From Arthrobacter sp. SLBN-83 (GTDB lineage: Bacteria > Actinomycetota > Actinomycetes > Actinomycetales > Micrococcaceae), in the NCBI RefSeq assembly GCF_006715285.1, contig NZ_VFMX01000001.1, positions 3,534,001-3,598,000 on the forward strand: a stretch of 64,000 nucleotides of DNA, given 5' to 3'. This document shows positions 50,229 through 62,859 of this stretch, piece by piece. The first letter of the stretch is position 1. Every line of letters starts with the position of its first letter. Position numbers and translations under genes: made by a program. Below the pieces are notes generated by a model, which was given only the letters and a program-made list of their open reading frames with translations, was not told where the DNA came from and did no database searches.

Positions 50229-50746
50229 TGCAGGGCGACATGAGCGGCACCGCTGACTGGCCCGAAGCCGGCTTTCCTGGAATCCGCATCAATCCGGACA
50301 CGCTGCAGCCGCAGATCGTCAACGAGGACGTGGTCCGGGAAACCCTGGCCGCCTCCACGGATCCGGCTGACCAGATCTTCGTGCTGCTGGTGGAGGGCCA
50401 TGCGTCCGAGGCTGCCGAGCTGCTGGCCGAAGCCCGGTTCAAGGATCCGGAATCGTTCCTCCTGCGCATCTTCGAAGCAGAAGTGCTGAGCGTCAGCCAC
50501 CGAATGGACCGCGCTGTTGGCCTGTTCCGTCAACTCCTTGCCGAGGCGCACGGCACTCCGGGGGAGGCTCTGGCCCTCCAGTACCTGGGCAGGGCACAGT
50601 ACGCGGCCGGACAGACCTCCGCTGCGGTTGAATCCTTCTCCAAGGCACTGGACCTGCGGGTGGCGCAGTCGGCCGACGCCGCCCAGATCTACTCGTCCAC
50701 CGTGGCGCTCCAGCGGGCCAGGGACGTCCTGGACCTCGCCTGCTGA
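50228..50746 (+). CDS. TPR-like hypothetical protein after aroB
   Basis: A 172-residue soluble helical protein. Helical pairs such as EGHASEAAELLAEARFKDPESFLLRIF and LQYLGRAQYAAGQTSAAVESFSKALDLR fit tetratricopeptide repeats, the latter having the A-Y-G...A spacing. No enzyme motif, signal or membrane segment. The ATG overlaps the aroB stop (TGATG); an internal ATG at 50240 is an alternative. It is the last gene of the alaS-aro transcription unit and precedes the efp promoter. Function unknown. Confidence 0.8.
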
Positions 50747-50790
50747 GTCCGCAACCAGAGGCTGCGGACAGGCTGCCCGGTATTTACCGG

Positions 50791-50796
50791 TAGAAT
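50791..50796 (+). promoter_or_regulatory. -10 element of the efp promoter
   Basis: TAGAAT is a good match to the actinobacterial housekeeping -10 (TAnnnT). The predicted start near 50803 gives a leader of about 117 bases before efp. No convincing -35. Confidence 0.5.
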
Positions 50797-50919
50797 GGTT
50801 GTTGGAATTTTTGCATCCACGCGATTTTTGACAAACACGTGCAGGCGGGCCGTTGCGGCGTGCCCGCCCGGCATACAGCATCTGACCACGCGGCCAGACA
50901 AAGAAACCAGAGGAAACCA

Positions 50920-51483
50920 GTGGCAACCACTAACGACATTAAGAACGGAACGGTCCTGAAGCTCGAGGGCCAGCTCTGGAACGTCATCGAATTCCAGCAC
51001 GTCAAGCCCGGCAAGGGCGGCGCCTTTGTGCGGACCAAGATGCGCAACGTGATGTCCGGCAAGGTTGTCGACAAGACGTTCAACGCCGGGCTGAAGATCG
51101 AGACCGCCACCGTTGACCGCCGTGACTACCAGTACCTGTACCAGGACGGCGCGGACTTCGTGTTCATGGACACCTCGGACTATGACCAGATCACCGTCTC
51201 CGGTGCCACGGTAGGCGACGCCACCAACTTCATGCTTGAGAACCAGATGGTCAACATCGCCATCCACGACGGCACCCCCCTCTACATCGAGCTGCCGCCG
51301 AGCGTTGTCCTCGAAATCACCTACACCGAGCCGGGCCTGCAGGGTGACCGCTCCTCCGCAGGCACCAAGCCCGCCACCCTGGAAACCGGCTACGAAATCC
51401 AGGTCCCGTTGTTCATCGAAAACAACACCCGGGTTAAGGTGGACACCCGCGACGGCAGCTACCTGGGCCGGGTCACCGACTAG
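50920..51483 (+). CDS. efp: Elongation factor P
   Basis: A 187-residue three-domain protein. The tip loop of domain I reads PGKGGAF, with Lys32 at the tip, and the C-terminal domain has [33 protein letters not shown] rescues ribosomes stalled at polyproline. No EpmA, EpmB or EarP modification gene is in view; in Corynebacterium the PGKG-type EF-P is reported to work unmodified. GTG start after GAGGAAA. Its stop overlaps the nusB GTG. Confidence 0.96.
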   Translation: MATTNDIKNGTVLKLEGQLWNVIEFQHVKPGKGGAFVRTKMRNVMSGKVVDKTFNAGLKIETATVDRRDYQYLYQDGADFVFMDTSDYDQITVSGATVGDATNFMLENQMVNIAIHDGTPLYIELPPSVVLEITYTEPGLQGDRSSAGTKPATLETGYEIQVPLFIENNTRVKVDTRDGSYLGRVTD

Positions 51484-51893
51484 TGAGCGCCCGCGGTAAA
51501 GCCCGCAGCAGGGCACTGGATGTTCTTTTCGAAGCGGAGCAGCGCTCTGTTTCGGCGTTCGACGTGCTCCGCGCACGCCGGGAAAAGACCGACCAGGTGG
51601 TCAACCCCTACACCCTGGAAATCGTCGAAGGAGTGCTGTCGCAGCAGGCAGCCATCGATGAGTTCCTGGAGACTTACTCGCAGGGCTGGAGCCTGGAGCG
51701 CATGCCGTCCGTGGACCGCATCATCCTGCGCATCGGCACCTGGGAGCTTCTTTACAACGACGATGTCCCGGACGGCGTGGCGGTCAGCGAGGCAGTTGCG
51801 CTGGCCAAGACTTTGTCCACGGATGAGTCCCCGCAGTTCATCAACGGCCTCCTGGGCCGGCTGCAGCAGCTGAAGCCTTCGCTGCTGGCCTGA
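51483..51893 (+). CDS. nusB: Transcription antitermination factor NusB
   Basis: A 136-residue helical RNA-binding protein: ARGKARSRALDVLFEAEQR at the N-terminus, VDRIILRIGTWELLY and the C-terminal VAVSEAVALAKTLSTDESPQFINGLLGRL. With NusE it binds boxA in rRNA leaders and prevents early termination. TAG/GTG overlap with efp. It is followed by a strong two-way terminator. Confidence 0.95.
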   Translation: MSARGKARSRALDVLFEAEQRSVSAFDVLRARREKTDQVVNPYTLEIVEGVLSQQAAIDEFLETYSQGWSLERMPSVDRIILRIGTWELLYNDDVPDGVAVSEAVALAKTLSTDESPQFINGLLGRLQQLKPSLLA

Positions 51894-51932
51894 GGCTTCT
51901 TCTCCGCGGGACAAACAACCTGCAGGACCAAC

Positions 51933-51963
51933 AAAAGAACCCCGCCGCTGGCGGGGTTCTTTT
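51933..51963. terminator. Bidirectional terminator between nusB and prsW
   Basis: AAAAGAACCCCGCC (51933-51946) and GGCGGGGTTCTTTT (51950-51963) pair perfectly over 14 bp around a 3-base loop. A-run on the left and T-run on the right make it work on both strands for these convergent genes. Confidence 0.93.
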
Positions 51964-51983
51964 GCGTTGGCCGCAAAGACGGG

Positions 51984-53264
51984 TTACGCGGCCACGGACG
52001 CCCGCAGCGCCAGGATCCGCTGGAGCTGCAGCCTTTCCTCGGCCTGGTGGAGGGGCACGTCGCGTCCGCTCAGGATCCGCTGGCGGGTATTGGCCAGCTG
52101 GGTGGCCGCCTTCAGGAACTGCTTCATCTGCTGCTTCCTGCCCGCACTGGCCGCCCATGCCAGGGCTGTCCGCCGGCCGCCGCGGGTGGCCAGCAGCTGC
52201 ACCTCGGCCGGCGTAAACCAGCCCGCGGCGGAATACTCCAGCAGGCGCTGGCGGGTGAGGCGTTTCTCGGCCACCCGCAGGAAGATGATGCCGGCCACTG
52301 CCAGCACGAAGATCGGCACCTGGACCACGATGTAGTCCAGCAGGAATCCCTGGCCCATGCTGTTCCACCTGTTGTGCAGGAACATGGCCGGCAGCAGGCC
52401 CACGAAGAACGCGCCGATCGACGCGCCGGTGTGCCAGCGCCTGGCGGCAAAGCCCATGATGAGGCCGGTGGTGCCGGTAAAGATCGCATGGGCGAAGGGG
52501 GACATGACGCCGCGCAGGAAGAAGATCTGGGCGAAGTCGCTGGCCGGCGACGCCGATTCAGCGATAGCCCGCCCGAAATAGAGGATGTTCTCGGTGAAGG
52601 CGAACCCGCCGGCGATGGTGAAGGCGAACACCACGCCGTCCACCGGCCCGTCGAACTGGCGCCGGGCCGCCAGCAGGAGGATGAGCAGGCCCAGCGACTT
52701 GGCGAACTCCTCGACAATGGGTGCCTGCACGGTGGCCATATAGGTCTGCAGGTCAGGCTGGTCCGTGAACTGGAAGACGATCACGAAGAACGGCTGGATC
52801 AGCAGCGTCACGGCAACGGACACTGCGGCGCCCCACGTGAAAGCAAAAAACAGGAGCCGCTTGGGTTCCGGCTCCCACCTGTCAATGATGTGCACTGCCG
52901 TCAGCACCACAGCAAGCGGGACCAGGGACGCCAGGAAACCAATCAGGAACCCCGCCGCCCCGGTATTGGACAGAAGGAACGGCACCACCAGGAACAGGCT
53001 CAGGAAAGCCAGCACGCCGCCGGCAACGCTCAAACCAAGCAACCCGCTGCGGGCCCGCGAACCCTGCAGCACTGTTCCCTGCGCCTGCGGGGGAACCATG
53101 CCCGCCAGCGGCCCGCCCTGGTGCCCCGGCGCCGCCCGGTAGTGTTCCGGCTGCACCTGCCCCATCCAGCTTGGATTCGCCTCCTGCGGCAGGGGCGGCC
53201 CACCGGCGCCGCGGTAGGGGTCGTCGGGAGGTCCGGATGAAGGGTGCTGCGAATACATCGGCAT
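51984..53264 (-). CDS. PrsW-family intramembrane metalloprotease
   Basis: A 426-residue protein: a cytoplasmic Pro/Gln-rich N-terminus of about 70 residues, then about eight membrane helices. The family motifs are present: EEFAKSLGLL (EExxK), GFAFTENILYFGRA (FxxxEN) and FAHAIFTGTTG (HxxxT/G). PrsW proteases cut anti-sigma factors or other membrane proteins; no sigma/anti-sigma pair is adjacent, so the target is unknown. A C-terminal cytoplasmic region of about 90 residues is basic. It faces nusB tail to tail and pyrR head to head. Confidence 0.88.
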   Translation of the reverse strand: MPMYSQHPSSGPPDDPYRGAGGPPLPQEANPSWMGQVQPEHYRAAPGHQGGPLAGMVPPQAQGTVLQGSRARSGLLGLSVAGGVLAFLSLFLVVPFLLSNTGAAGFLIGFLASLVPLAVVLTAVHIIDRWEPEPKRLLFFAFTWGAAVSVAVTLLIQPFFVIVFQFTDQPDLQTYMATVQAPIVEEFAKSLGLLILLLAARRQFDGPVDGVVFAFTIAGGFAFTENILYFGRAIAESASPASDFAQIFFLRGVMSPFAHAIFTGTTGLIMGFAARRWHTGASIGAFFVGLLPAMFLHNRWNSMGQGFLLDYIVVQVPIFVLAVAGIIFLRVAEKRLTRQRLLEYSAAGWFTPAEVQLLATRGGRRTALAWAASAGRKQQMKQFLKAATQLANTRQRILSGRDVPLHQAEERLQLQRILALRASVAA

Positions 53265-53420
53265 ACCCGAAAGCCTAAGCGGGGGCTCCCGCGCCGCAAA
53301 GGAAGCGGCCTTGGTTTCCGTCCGGCGCTCCGTGGGATGTGACCAGCAACGCGTTGGTCCGGGGCCGGGCGCGGCAGGACCGTGTGGTAATTTTGAACAG
53401 CAATCATTCCTTTTTTAATT

Positions 53421-53436
53421 CCGTCCTGTGAGGCGG
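53421..53436 (+). promoter_or_regulatory. PyrR-binding RNA loop in the pyrR leader
   Basis: CCGUC-CUGUGA-GGCGG forms a 5-bp stem (one U-G) with a CNGNGA hexaloop, the known PyrR recognition element. It ends 5 bases before the pyrR Shine-Dalgarno (GGGGAG, 53442-53447). PyrR bound with UMP could block ribosome entry, as described for Mycobacterium smegmatis. Confidence 0.75.
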
Positions 53437-53454
53437 GGAAAGGGGAGACGAGCG

Positions 53455-54042
53455 TTGACATCTGTCACCAGCGCACCGGTTCCAGCCAGGGTTGTCCTCA
53501 GCCAGGCGGACATTGACCGGGCCCTCACTCGTATCGCCCACGAGATCCTCGAAGCCAACAAGGGTTCCCAGGACCTGGTCCTACTGGGCATTCCCCGCCG
53601 CGGTTACCCGCTGGCTGTCCGGCTCGCGGAAAAAATCGCCGCCGCGGACAACACCGTTGATGCCGCGGCCATCGTAGGGCAGCTCGACGTCACCATGTTC
53701 CGCGACGACCTTTCCCATCAGGGGACCCGCCCGCCGTACCCCACCAGGCTGCCGCGGACCGGCATAGACAACAAAGTGGTTGTCCTCATCGACGACGTCC
53801 TGTACTCCGGCCGCACCATCCGTGCCGCCCTGGACGCGCTCGTGGACCTCGGCCGGCCGCGCATCGTCCGGCTTGCCGTCCTGATCGACCGGGGCCACCG
53901 CGAGCTTCCCATCCGCGCGGACCACGTGGGCAAGAACCTGCCCACGTCCTCCGTTGAAAAGGTCAGGGTCCGGCTGGAAGAGACGGATTCCTCCGACGGC
54001 GGAAGCCCGGTCAACGAAGTCGTGATCGAGGGGGGCGCGTGA
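53455..54042 (+). CDS. pyrR: Bifunctional pyr operon RNA regulator / uracil phosphoribosyltransferase
   Basis: A 195-residue type I phosphoribosyltransferase: [27 protein letters not shown], and the PRPP loop [18 protein letters not shown]. It binds pyr mRNA to lower pyrimidine synthesis when UMP is high, and may salvage uracil. The TTG at 53455 is preferred since GGGGAG lies 7 bases before it; the GTG at 53428 sits inside the RNA loop. It heads the pyr operon. Its TGA overlaps the pyrB GTG. Confidence 0.94.
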   Translation: MTSVTSAPVPARVVLSQADIDRALTRIAHEILEANKGSQDLVLLGIPRRGYPLAVRLAEKIAAADNTVDAAAIVGQLDVTMFRDDLSHQGTRPPYPTRLPRTGIDNKVVVLIDDVLYSGRTIRAALDALVDLGRPRIVRLAVLIDRGHRELPIRADHVGKNLPTSSVEKVRVRLEETDSSDGGSPVNEVVIEGGA

Positions 54043-55064
54043 AACACCTCCTGTCCACCGAGGACCTCAGTCTTTCGAACGCCATCCGCATCCTGGACAC
54101 CGCCGAGGAGATGTCGGCCGTGGGGGAGCGGGAAGTCAAGAAGCTCCCCGCCCTGCGTGGCCGCACTGTGGTCAACCTCTTCTTCGAAGACTCCACCCGC
54201 ACCCGGATATCCTTTGAAGCGGCAGCCAAGCGGTTGTCGGCCGATGTCATCAACTTCGCCGCCAAGGGATCGTCCGTCTCCAAGGGCGAGTCCCTCAAGG
54301 ACACCGCCCAGACGCTGTCCGCAATGGGTGCGGACGCCGTCGTGATCCGCCACTGGGCGTCCGGCGCGCCCCACCGCCTCGCAGCCACCGACTGGATCGA
54401 CGCTGCAGTCATCAACGCCGGCGACGGCACCCACGAACACCCCACCCAGGCCCTGCTCGACGCCTTCACCATGCGCCGCCACTGGGCCCGGCTCTCGGGT
54501 ACGGGCTCCGAAGGGACCGATCTCAAGGGCATGCGGGTGGCCATCGCAGGCGACGTGCTCCACTCCCGCGTGGCGCGCTCCAACGTCTGGCTGCTCCGTA
54601 CCCTTGGTGCGGAAGTCACCCTGGTGGCCCCGCCCACGCTGCTGCCGGTCGGCGTCGACAAGTGGCCCTGCAGCGTCAGCTATGACCTTGACCAGACCCT
54701 GGCCAACGGCGTCGATGCCATGATGATGCTCCGGGTCCAGGGCGAACGCATGAACGCGTCGTTCTTCCCCAGCACCCGTGAATACTCCCGCCGATGGGGC
54801 TTCGACGACAACCGGCTGCGGGCCCTGGACGACCTTGGCATGACGGACACCATCATCATGCACCCCGGGCCCATGAACCGGGGCCTGGAGATCAGCGCCG
54901 CCGCCGCCGACTCGCCCCGTTCCACCGTCCTGGCGCAGGTCCGCAACGGCGTGTCCGTGCGGATGGCCGCGCTGTACCTGCTGCTCTCCGGAGACACCCG
55001 GGAACCAGCCGCACACCGGGCACCGGCCTACGCCGCCGCCCCTTCCCCCAAGGAGAGCAACTGA
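54039..55064 (+). CDS. pyrB: Aspartate carbamoyltransferase, catalytic subunit
   Basis: A 341-residue enzyme with the carbamoyl-phosphate-binding motif [41 protein letters not shown] and [11 protein letters not shown]. It makes carbamoyl aspartate from carbamoyl phosphate and aspartate. No PyrI regulatory subunit gene is near, as in other Gram-positives. The GTG overlaps the pyrR stop; the TGA overlaps the pyrC ATG. An Ala/Pro-rich C-terminal tail of about 25 residues is extra. Confidence 0.96.
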   Translation: MKHLLSTEDLSLSNAIRILDTAEEMSAVGEREVKKLPALRGRTVVNLFFEDSTRTRISFEAAAKRLSADVINFAAKGSSVSKGESLKDTAQTLSAMGADAVVIRHWASGAPHRLAATDWIDAAVINAGDGTHEHPTQALLDAFTMRRHWARLSGTGSEGTDLKGMRVAIAGDVLHSRVARSNVWLLRTLGAEVTLVAPPTLLPVGVDKWPCSVSYDLDQTLANGVDAMMMLRVQGERMNASFFPSTREYSRRWGFDDNRLRALDDLGMTDTIIMHPGPMNRGLEISAAAADSPRSTVLAQVRNGVSVRMAALYLLLSGDTREPAAHRAPAYAAAPSPKESN

Positions 55065-56404
55065 TGGCAGCCAACACCGGAACGTACCTGATCCAAGGCG
55101 CAGCCATCCTGGGCGGCGAGCCCGCGGACCTGCTGATCCGCGACGGCATCATCGCCGAGATCGGCCATGACCTGTCCGCGGATGGCGCCACCGTCATCGA
55201 CGCCGCCGGCCTGGTGGCGCTGCCCGGCATGGTGGACGTCCATACGCACCTCCGCGAACCGGGCCGCGAAGACGCCGAAACCGTGGAAACCGGCACCCGG
55301 GCCGCGGCGCTGGGCGGCTACACTGCCGTGCACGCCATGGCTAACAGCACCCCGGTGGCCGACACCGCCGGCGTGGTGGAACAGGTCTACACGCTGGGCC
55401 TTGCAGCCGGCTGGGTGGACGTCCGCCCGGTCGGTGCCGTCACCGTCGGCCTCGCAGGGGAGCAGCTGGCTGAATTGGGCGCCATGGCCGATTCCCGCGC
55501 CCGGGTCCGCATGTTCTCCGACGACGGCATTTGCGTCCACGACCCGGTGCTCATGCGCCGCGCCCTCGAGTACGTCAAGGCGTTCGACGGCGTTGTGGCC
55601 CAGCACGCGCAGGAACCCCGCCTCACCGCCGGGGCACAGATGAACGAAGGCGATGTCTCCGCCGTCCTCGGTCTGACCGGCTGGCCCGCCGTGGCTGAGG
55701 AAAGCATCATCGCCCGGGACGTCCTCTTGGCCCAGCACGTGGGCTCCCGCCTGCACGTGTGCCACGTGTCCACGGCCGGCTCGGTGGAGATCATCCGCTG
55801 GGCCAAGGAGCGCGGAATTGACGTCACGGCGGAGGTCACCCCGCACCACCTGCTGCTGACCGACGACCTGGTGCGCAGCTACGACCCCGTGTTCAAGGTC
55901 AACCCGCCGCTGCGCACCGACGCCGACGTCCAGGCATTGCGTGCGGGGCTGGCGGACGGCACGATCGACGTTGTGGGTACCGACCACGCGCCGCACCCCA
56001 GCGAGCACAAGGAATGCGAGTGGGCGCAGGCTGCCATGGGCATGACCGGGCTGGAAACCGCCCTGTCCGTGGTCCAGCACGCCATGATCGAAACCGGCCT
56101 GATGACCTGGGCTGACTTCGCCAGGGTCACTTCCACCGCTGCCGCGAAGATTGGCCGCCTGGCTGACCAGGGCCGCCCCATCGAGGCCGGGGAACCGGCC
56201 AACCTGATCCTGGTTGACCCGGCGGCACGTTGGACGGTGGACCCCTTCCAGATGGCCACCATGGGCCGCAACTCCCCGTTCAAGGGCAGGGAGCTGCCGG
56301 GCAAGGTGGTGGCCACCTTCTTCAAGGGGCACCCCACCGTCCTGGACGGTACCCTCAACACCCCGCACCCGGAAGCCGGCGCAACCCCGGCGGGCGCTGC
56401 CTGA
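55064..56404 (+). CDS. pyrC: Dihydroorotase
   Basis: A 446-residue amidohydrolase, class I type: zinc ligands in DVHTHLREPG, HAQEPRLT and VCHVSTAGS, and the catalytic Asp in VGTDHAPHPS. It closes carbamoyl aspartate to dihydroorotate. The ATG at 55064 overlaps the pyrB stop; a longer upstream frame lies in pyrB. Its stop overlaps the ATG of the small membrane protein. Confidence 0.95.
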   Translation: MAANTGTYLIQGAAILGGEPADLLIRDGIIAEIGHDLSADGATVIDAAGLVALPGMVDVHTHLREPGREDAETVETGTRAAALGGYTAVHAMANSTPVADTAGVVEQVYTLGLAAGWVDVRPVGAVTVGLAGEQLAELGAMADSRARVRMFSDDGICVHDPVLMRRALEYVKAFDGVVAQHAQEPRLTAGAQMNEGDVSAVLGLTGWPAVAEESIIARDVLLAQHVGSRLHVCHVSTAGSVEIIRWAKERGIDVTAEVTPHHLLLTDDLVRSYDPVFKVNPPLRTDADVQALRAGLADGTIDVVGTDHAPHPSEHKECEWAQAAMGMTGLETALSVVQHAMIETGLMTWADFARVTSTAAAKIGRLADQGRPIEAGEPANLILVDPAARWTVDPFQMATMGRNSPFKGRELPGKVVATFFKGHPTVLDGTLNTPHPEAGATPAGAA

Positions 56405-56922
56405 TGGACAAGATCCTTCCCGGACTTGCCATGCTGGCGGTTGTTGCCGTCGTCTTTGTCCTCCTCGCCGTTGGCTGGCGCAACCGCCTGAAGCGCCAGT
56501 CCGACGTCGAGCAACTGCCCCAGGTGCCTGCCGCACCCGGTGAGCCAACCGCCGCTGCCGACGGGCAGTACGTTGCCACCACCACGTCAGGCGACTGGCT
56601 TGACCGGATCGCGGTTCATGGGCTGGGCATCCGCACCAACTCCACCCTGGAGGTGTACCCGCACGGGGTCCTCTACAGGCGGTCCGGGGCACCTGCGCTC
56701 TACATCCCCGCAGCTTCCCTCACCGGTGTCCGGCAGGACAGCGGGATGGCAGGGAAGTTCGTGGAAAAGGACGGCCTGCTGGTGCTCGCGTGGATGCATG
56801 GCGCCCATGAACTGGACACCGGCTTCCGGACCCGCCGCGCGGCGGACAAAGACGTGCTGTACCAGGCCCTTCAGGATTTGATTTCGTCAGCCCCAGCGGC
56901 TGGTGCCACCAGTGGAAAGTAA
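56404..56922 (+). CDS. Membrane-anchored PH-like protein of the pyr operon
   Basis: A 172-residue protein with an N-terminal membrane helix ([18 protein letters not shown]) and a beta-rich cytoplasmic domain ([46 protein letters not shown]) resembling a bacterial PH domain. The same position between pyrC and carA holds Rv1382 in M. tuberculosis. No enzyme motif; function unknown. It overlaps pyrC by one base and lies inside the operon, so it is made with the pyrimidine enzymes. Confidence 0.8.
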   Translation: MDKILPGLAMLAVVAVVFVLLAVGWRNRLKRQSDVEQLPQVPAAPGEPTAAADGQYVATTTSGDWLDRIAVHGLGIRTNSTLEVYPHGVLYRRSGAPALYIPAASLTGVRQDSGMAGKFVEKDGLLVLAWMHGAHELDTGFRTRRAADKDVLYQALQDLISSAPAAGATSGK

Positions 56923-56926
56923 GACA

Positions 56927-58203
56927 GTGAAAGCGAATACATTGACAGCAACCACCTCCGCTCCTGTATCGGCCCCAGCTGCGCTGGTTCTCGAAGACGG
57001 GCGCATTTTCCGCGGCACCAGCTACGGTGCCACGGGCACCGCCCTGGGCGAGGCCGTCTTTGCCACCGGCATGACCGGCTACCAGGAAACCATCACCGAT
57101 CCGTCCTACGCCCGCCAACTGGTGGTGCAGACGGCGCCGCACATCGGCAACACCGGTGTCAATGATGACGACGCCGAGTCCCGGCGCATCTGGGTGGCGG
57201 GCTACATCGTCCGCGACCCCGCACGCCGCCCCTCCAACTGGCGCTCCGAGCGCTCCCTGGACGAAGAGCTGGTGGCGCAGGGCATCGTTGGCATCCAGGG
57301 CGTGGACACGCGTGCCATCACCCGGCACCTGCGCGAGCACAAGACCATGCGCGCCGGCATCTTCTCCGGTGAGGCCGCCCAGGTTACGGACAAGGAACTG
57401 GTCGACGCCGTCCTGGCCAGCGCCCCCATGGAGGGTTCGCGCCTGGCCGAGGAGGTCAGCGTTGATGAAGCCTACGTGGTTGAACCGAAGGACCACGGCT
57501 GGGACGGCGAGCCCCGCTTCACCATCGCGGCCATCGACCTCGGCATCAAGGCCATGACCCCGGTCCGGTTCGCCGAGCGCGGCGTCCGCGTCCACGTGCT
57601 CCCCGCCACCGCCACCCTGGAAGACGTCAAGGCGGTCAATCCGGACGGGTTCTTCATGTCCAACGGCCCCGGCGACCCCGCCACTGCCGACGCGCAGGTC
57701 AAGCTGCTGCGCTCGGTCCTGGACGAAAAGCTGCCCTACTTCGGCATCTGCTTCGGGAACCAGATCCTGGGCCGGGCACTGGGCTTTGGCACCTACAAGC
57801 TCCGCTACGGCCACCGCGGCATCAACCAGCCCGTGATGGACCGCCGCACCGGCAAGGTGGAAATCACCTCCCAGAACCACGGTTTCGCCGTGGACGCCCC
57901 GCTGGACGGCGCCACCCAGGCACCCGAGGAGCGCTACGGCCGCGTGGAAGTAAGCCATGTCAGCCTGAACGACGACGTCGTGGAAGGCCTCGCCTGCCTC
58001 GACATCCCGGCGTTCTCCGTGCAGTACCACCCGGAAGCGGCGGCGGGACCCCACGATGCCGCCTACCTGTTCGACCGCTTCATCGAACTGATGGAAGGCA
58101 CCCGCGACGGCCGGACGGCCAACCTGTCAAAGGAACCGGTGGACTCCGCCCACTCCGCCGGCGCTGAACACAAAAACGACAACAAGACTGAGGACAAGAA
58201 GTA

Positions 58204-58204
<1 letters not shown>
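56927..58204 (+). CDS. carA: Carbamoyl-phosphate synthase, glutaminase subunit
   Basis: A 425-residue protein: N-terminal CarA domain ([32 protein letters not shown]) and a C-terminal class I amidotransferase with the nucleophile Cys in [14 protein letters not shown] and the His-Glu pair in [13 protein letters not shown]. It feeds ammonia from glutamine to CarB. GGAAAG lies seven bases before the GTG at 56927; a GTG at 56912 is less likely. The stop overlaps the carB ATG. Confidence 0.95.
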
Positions 58205-61510
<3,306 letters not shown>

Positions 61511-61518
<8 letters not shown>

Positions 61519-62386
61519 GCAGGTTCCCGGTACGCCTGCACACGACGCCGTCCGGGAGTCCTTCGGCTCCCGGCTCGGCGCGGCCATGGCCGCCCGCGGC
61601 CCGCTGTGCGTGGGCATCGACCCGCACCCGGCGCTGTTGAAGGGCTGGGGACTGGACGACGACGCCGCCGGGCTGAGGCGGTTTTCCCTCACCGTCCTGG
61701 AGGCGGTGGCTTCGCTCGCTGCCGCGGTCAAGCCGCAGGTGGCGCTGTATGAGCGTCACGGATCTGCGGGCATGGCGGTGCTGGAGGAGGTCCTGGCCAC
61801 CGCGCGGGACGAATCGGTTCTGACCATCGCCGATGCCAAGCGTGGAGACATTGGGTCCACCATGGCTGCCTACGCCGACGCTTGGCTCCGTGATGAGTCC
61901 CCGCTGGCGGCCGATTCCGTCACGCTCAGCCCCTACCTTGGGTTTGAGTCGCTGCGTCCTGCGCTTGACCTGGCGGCAGCCACCGGCCGCGGTGTGTTTG
62001 TGCTGGCCCTGACCTCCAATCCGGAGGGCGCCTCCGTCCAGCATGTGGGCGGAAAGGATTCCGTGGCCCGCAGGATCACTGCAGCAGCGGCTGCCGAGAA
62101 CTCGCGGTATGCAGGGAGCCTTGGGTCCGTGGGCCTGGTGGTCGGCGCCACCGTTGGCAGCGCGCTGGCGGACCTGGACCTGGACCTTGCGGCCGTCCGC
62201 GGTCCCATCCTGGCGCCCGGGCTCGGGGCGCAGGGGGCTACGCCGGCGGATCTTCGGGCCACCTTTGGTGCTGCCTACCCGCTGGTCCTGGGAACGTCCA
62301 GCCGCGACATCCTGTCGGCCGGGCCGGAGGTCAGCGGCCTGCGTGAGGCTGCCCTGCGGACCTTGGAGGGGCTGCGGGGACAATAG
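61511..62386 (+). CDS. pyrF: Orotidine 5'-phosphate decarboxylase (type 2)
   Basis: A 291-residue TIM-barrel enzyme of the longer PyrF type seen in mycobacteria. Catalytic Lys/Asp lie in [12 protein letters not shown]; other blocks are [22 protein letters not shown] and [15 protein letters not shown]. It makes UMP from OMP. The ATG at 61511 overlaps the carB end. It is the last pyr enzyme of the cluster; the dihydroorotate dehydrogenase and orotate phosphoribosyltransferase genes are not in the window. Confidence 0.95.
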
Positions 62387-62406
62387 CCTGCAATTGCCCC
62401 GATGCA

Positions 62407-62435
62407 TTGATTCACGGTGCACCAGAGGGTAGTTT
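62407..62435 (+). promoter_or_regulatory. mihF promoter
   Basis: TTGATT (62407-62412) and TAGTTT (62430-62435) are spaced by exactly 17 bases, a good vegetative promoter, and predict a start near 62442. It allows mihF expression apart from the pyr operon. Confidence 0.6.
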
Positions 62436-62444
62436 CAGGACAGG

Positions 62445-62466
62445 TCCAAGGGCGGCCGCCCTTGGA
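62445..62466. promoter_or_regulatory. 22-bp perfect palindrome in the mihF leader
   Basis: The palindrome has 9-base arms TCCAAGGGC and GCCCTTGGA around GGCC (whole element self-complementary, including a NotI site). It lies about 3 to 25 bases after the predicted mihF start point, so it may be an operator or a 5' mRNA hairpin; it could also end pyr transcription. Confidence 0.5.
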
Positions 62467-62496
62467 TGAAATCCGCCGACTTCGGGGGTGTCCGTG

Positions 62497-62814
62497 ATGG
62501 TCCTGCGACCTTTATCTGCGTCTGAACGGGCCGATGCCCTGGGCAAGGCGGCAGCAGCCAGGGCCACCCGGGCCGCCGCCAAGGAAAGCCTTCGGAACGG
62601 CGACAGGTCCGCGGCGGACATCATCAGCTCGGCCTTGGAGGACGACGCCCTGGCCCGCATGAAAGTCTCCGAGCTGCTCGAAGCCCTTCCCGGCATCGGG
62701 AAGGTACGGGCCGCCGCGATCATGCAGCAGCTGGGCATCGCAACGTCCCGCAGGGTCAGGGGCCTGGGCGTCCACCAGCGCCGGGCGCTGGTAGATTTTA
62801 TAGACGAGCATTGA
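62497..62814 (+). CDS. mihF: Integration host factor, actinobacterial type
   Basis: A 105-residue basic, helical protein with the family blocks LRPLSASERADALGKAAAAR, MKVSELLEALPGIGKVRAAAIM (helix-hairpin-helix type) and SRRVRGLGVHQRRAL. It is a nucleoid protein that binds and bends DNA, found first as the host factor for mycobacteriophage L5 integration. The ATG at 62497 has GGGGG eight bases upstream; GTG 62488 and 62494 are alternatives. Order pyrF-mihF-gmk-rpoZ-coaBC is typical of actinobacteria. Confidence 0.92.
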   Translation: MVLRPLSASERADALGKAAAARATRAAAKESLRNGDRSAADIISSALEDDALARMKVSELLEALPGIGKVRAAAIMQQLGIATSRRVRGLGVHQRRALVDFIDEH

Positions 62815-62834
62815 GGCAGGCAGCGCCTGTCTTT
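62815..62834 (+). terminator. Short terminator-like hairpin between mihF and gmk
   Basis: GGCAGGC (62815-62821) pairs with GCCTGTC (62825-62831), 7 bp with one G-U and a 3-base loop, followed by TTT. It begins right after the mihF stop, so it may limit read-through into gmk. Confidence 0.45.
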
Positions 62835-62859
62835 CCCCCAACTGCGGCAAAAGGAATAC

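Noticed and set aside
53341-53359. Inverted repeat GACCA...TGGTC around AACGCGTT before pyrR
   Set aside because: The arms pair only if two bases bulge; it is less convincing than the PyrR loop and lies far from the start.
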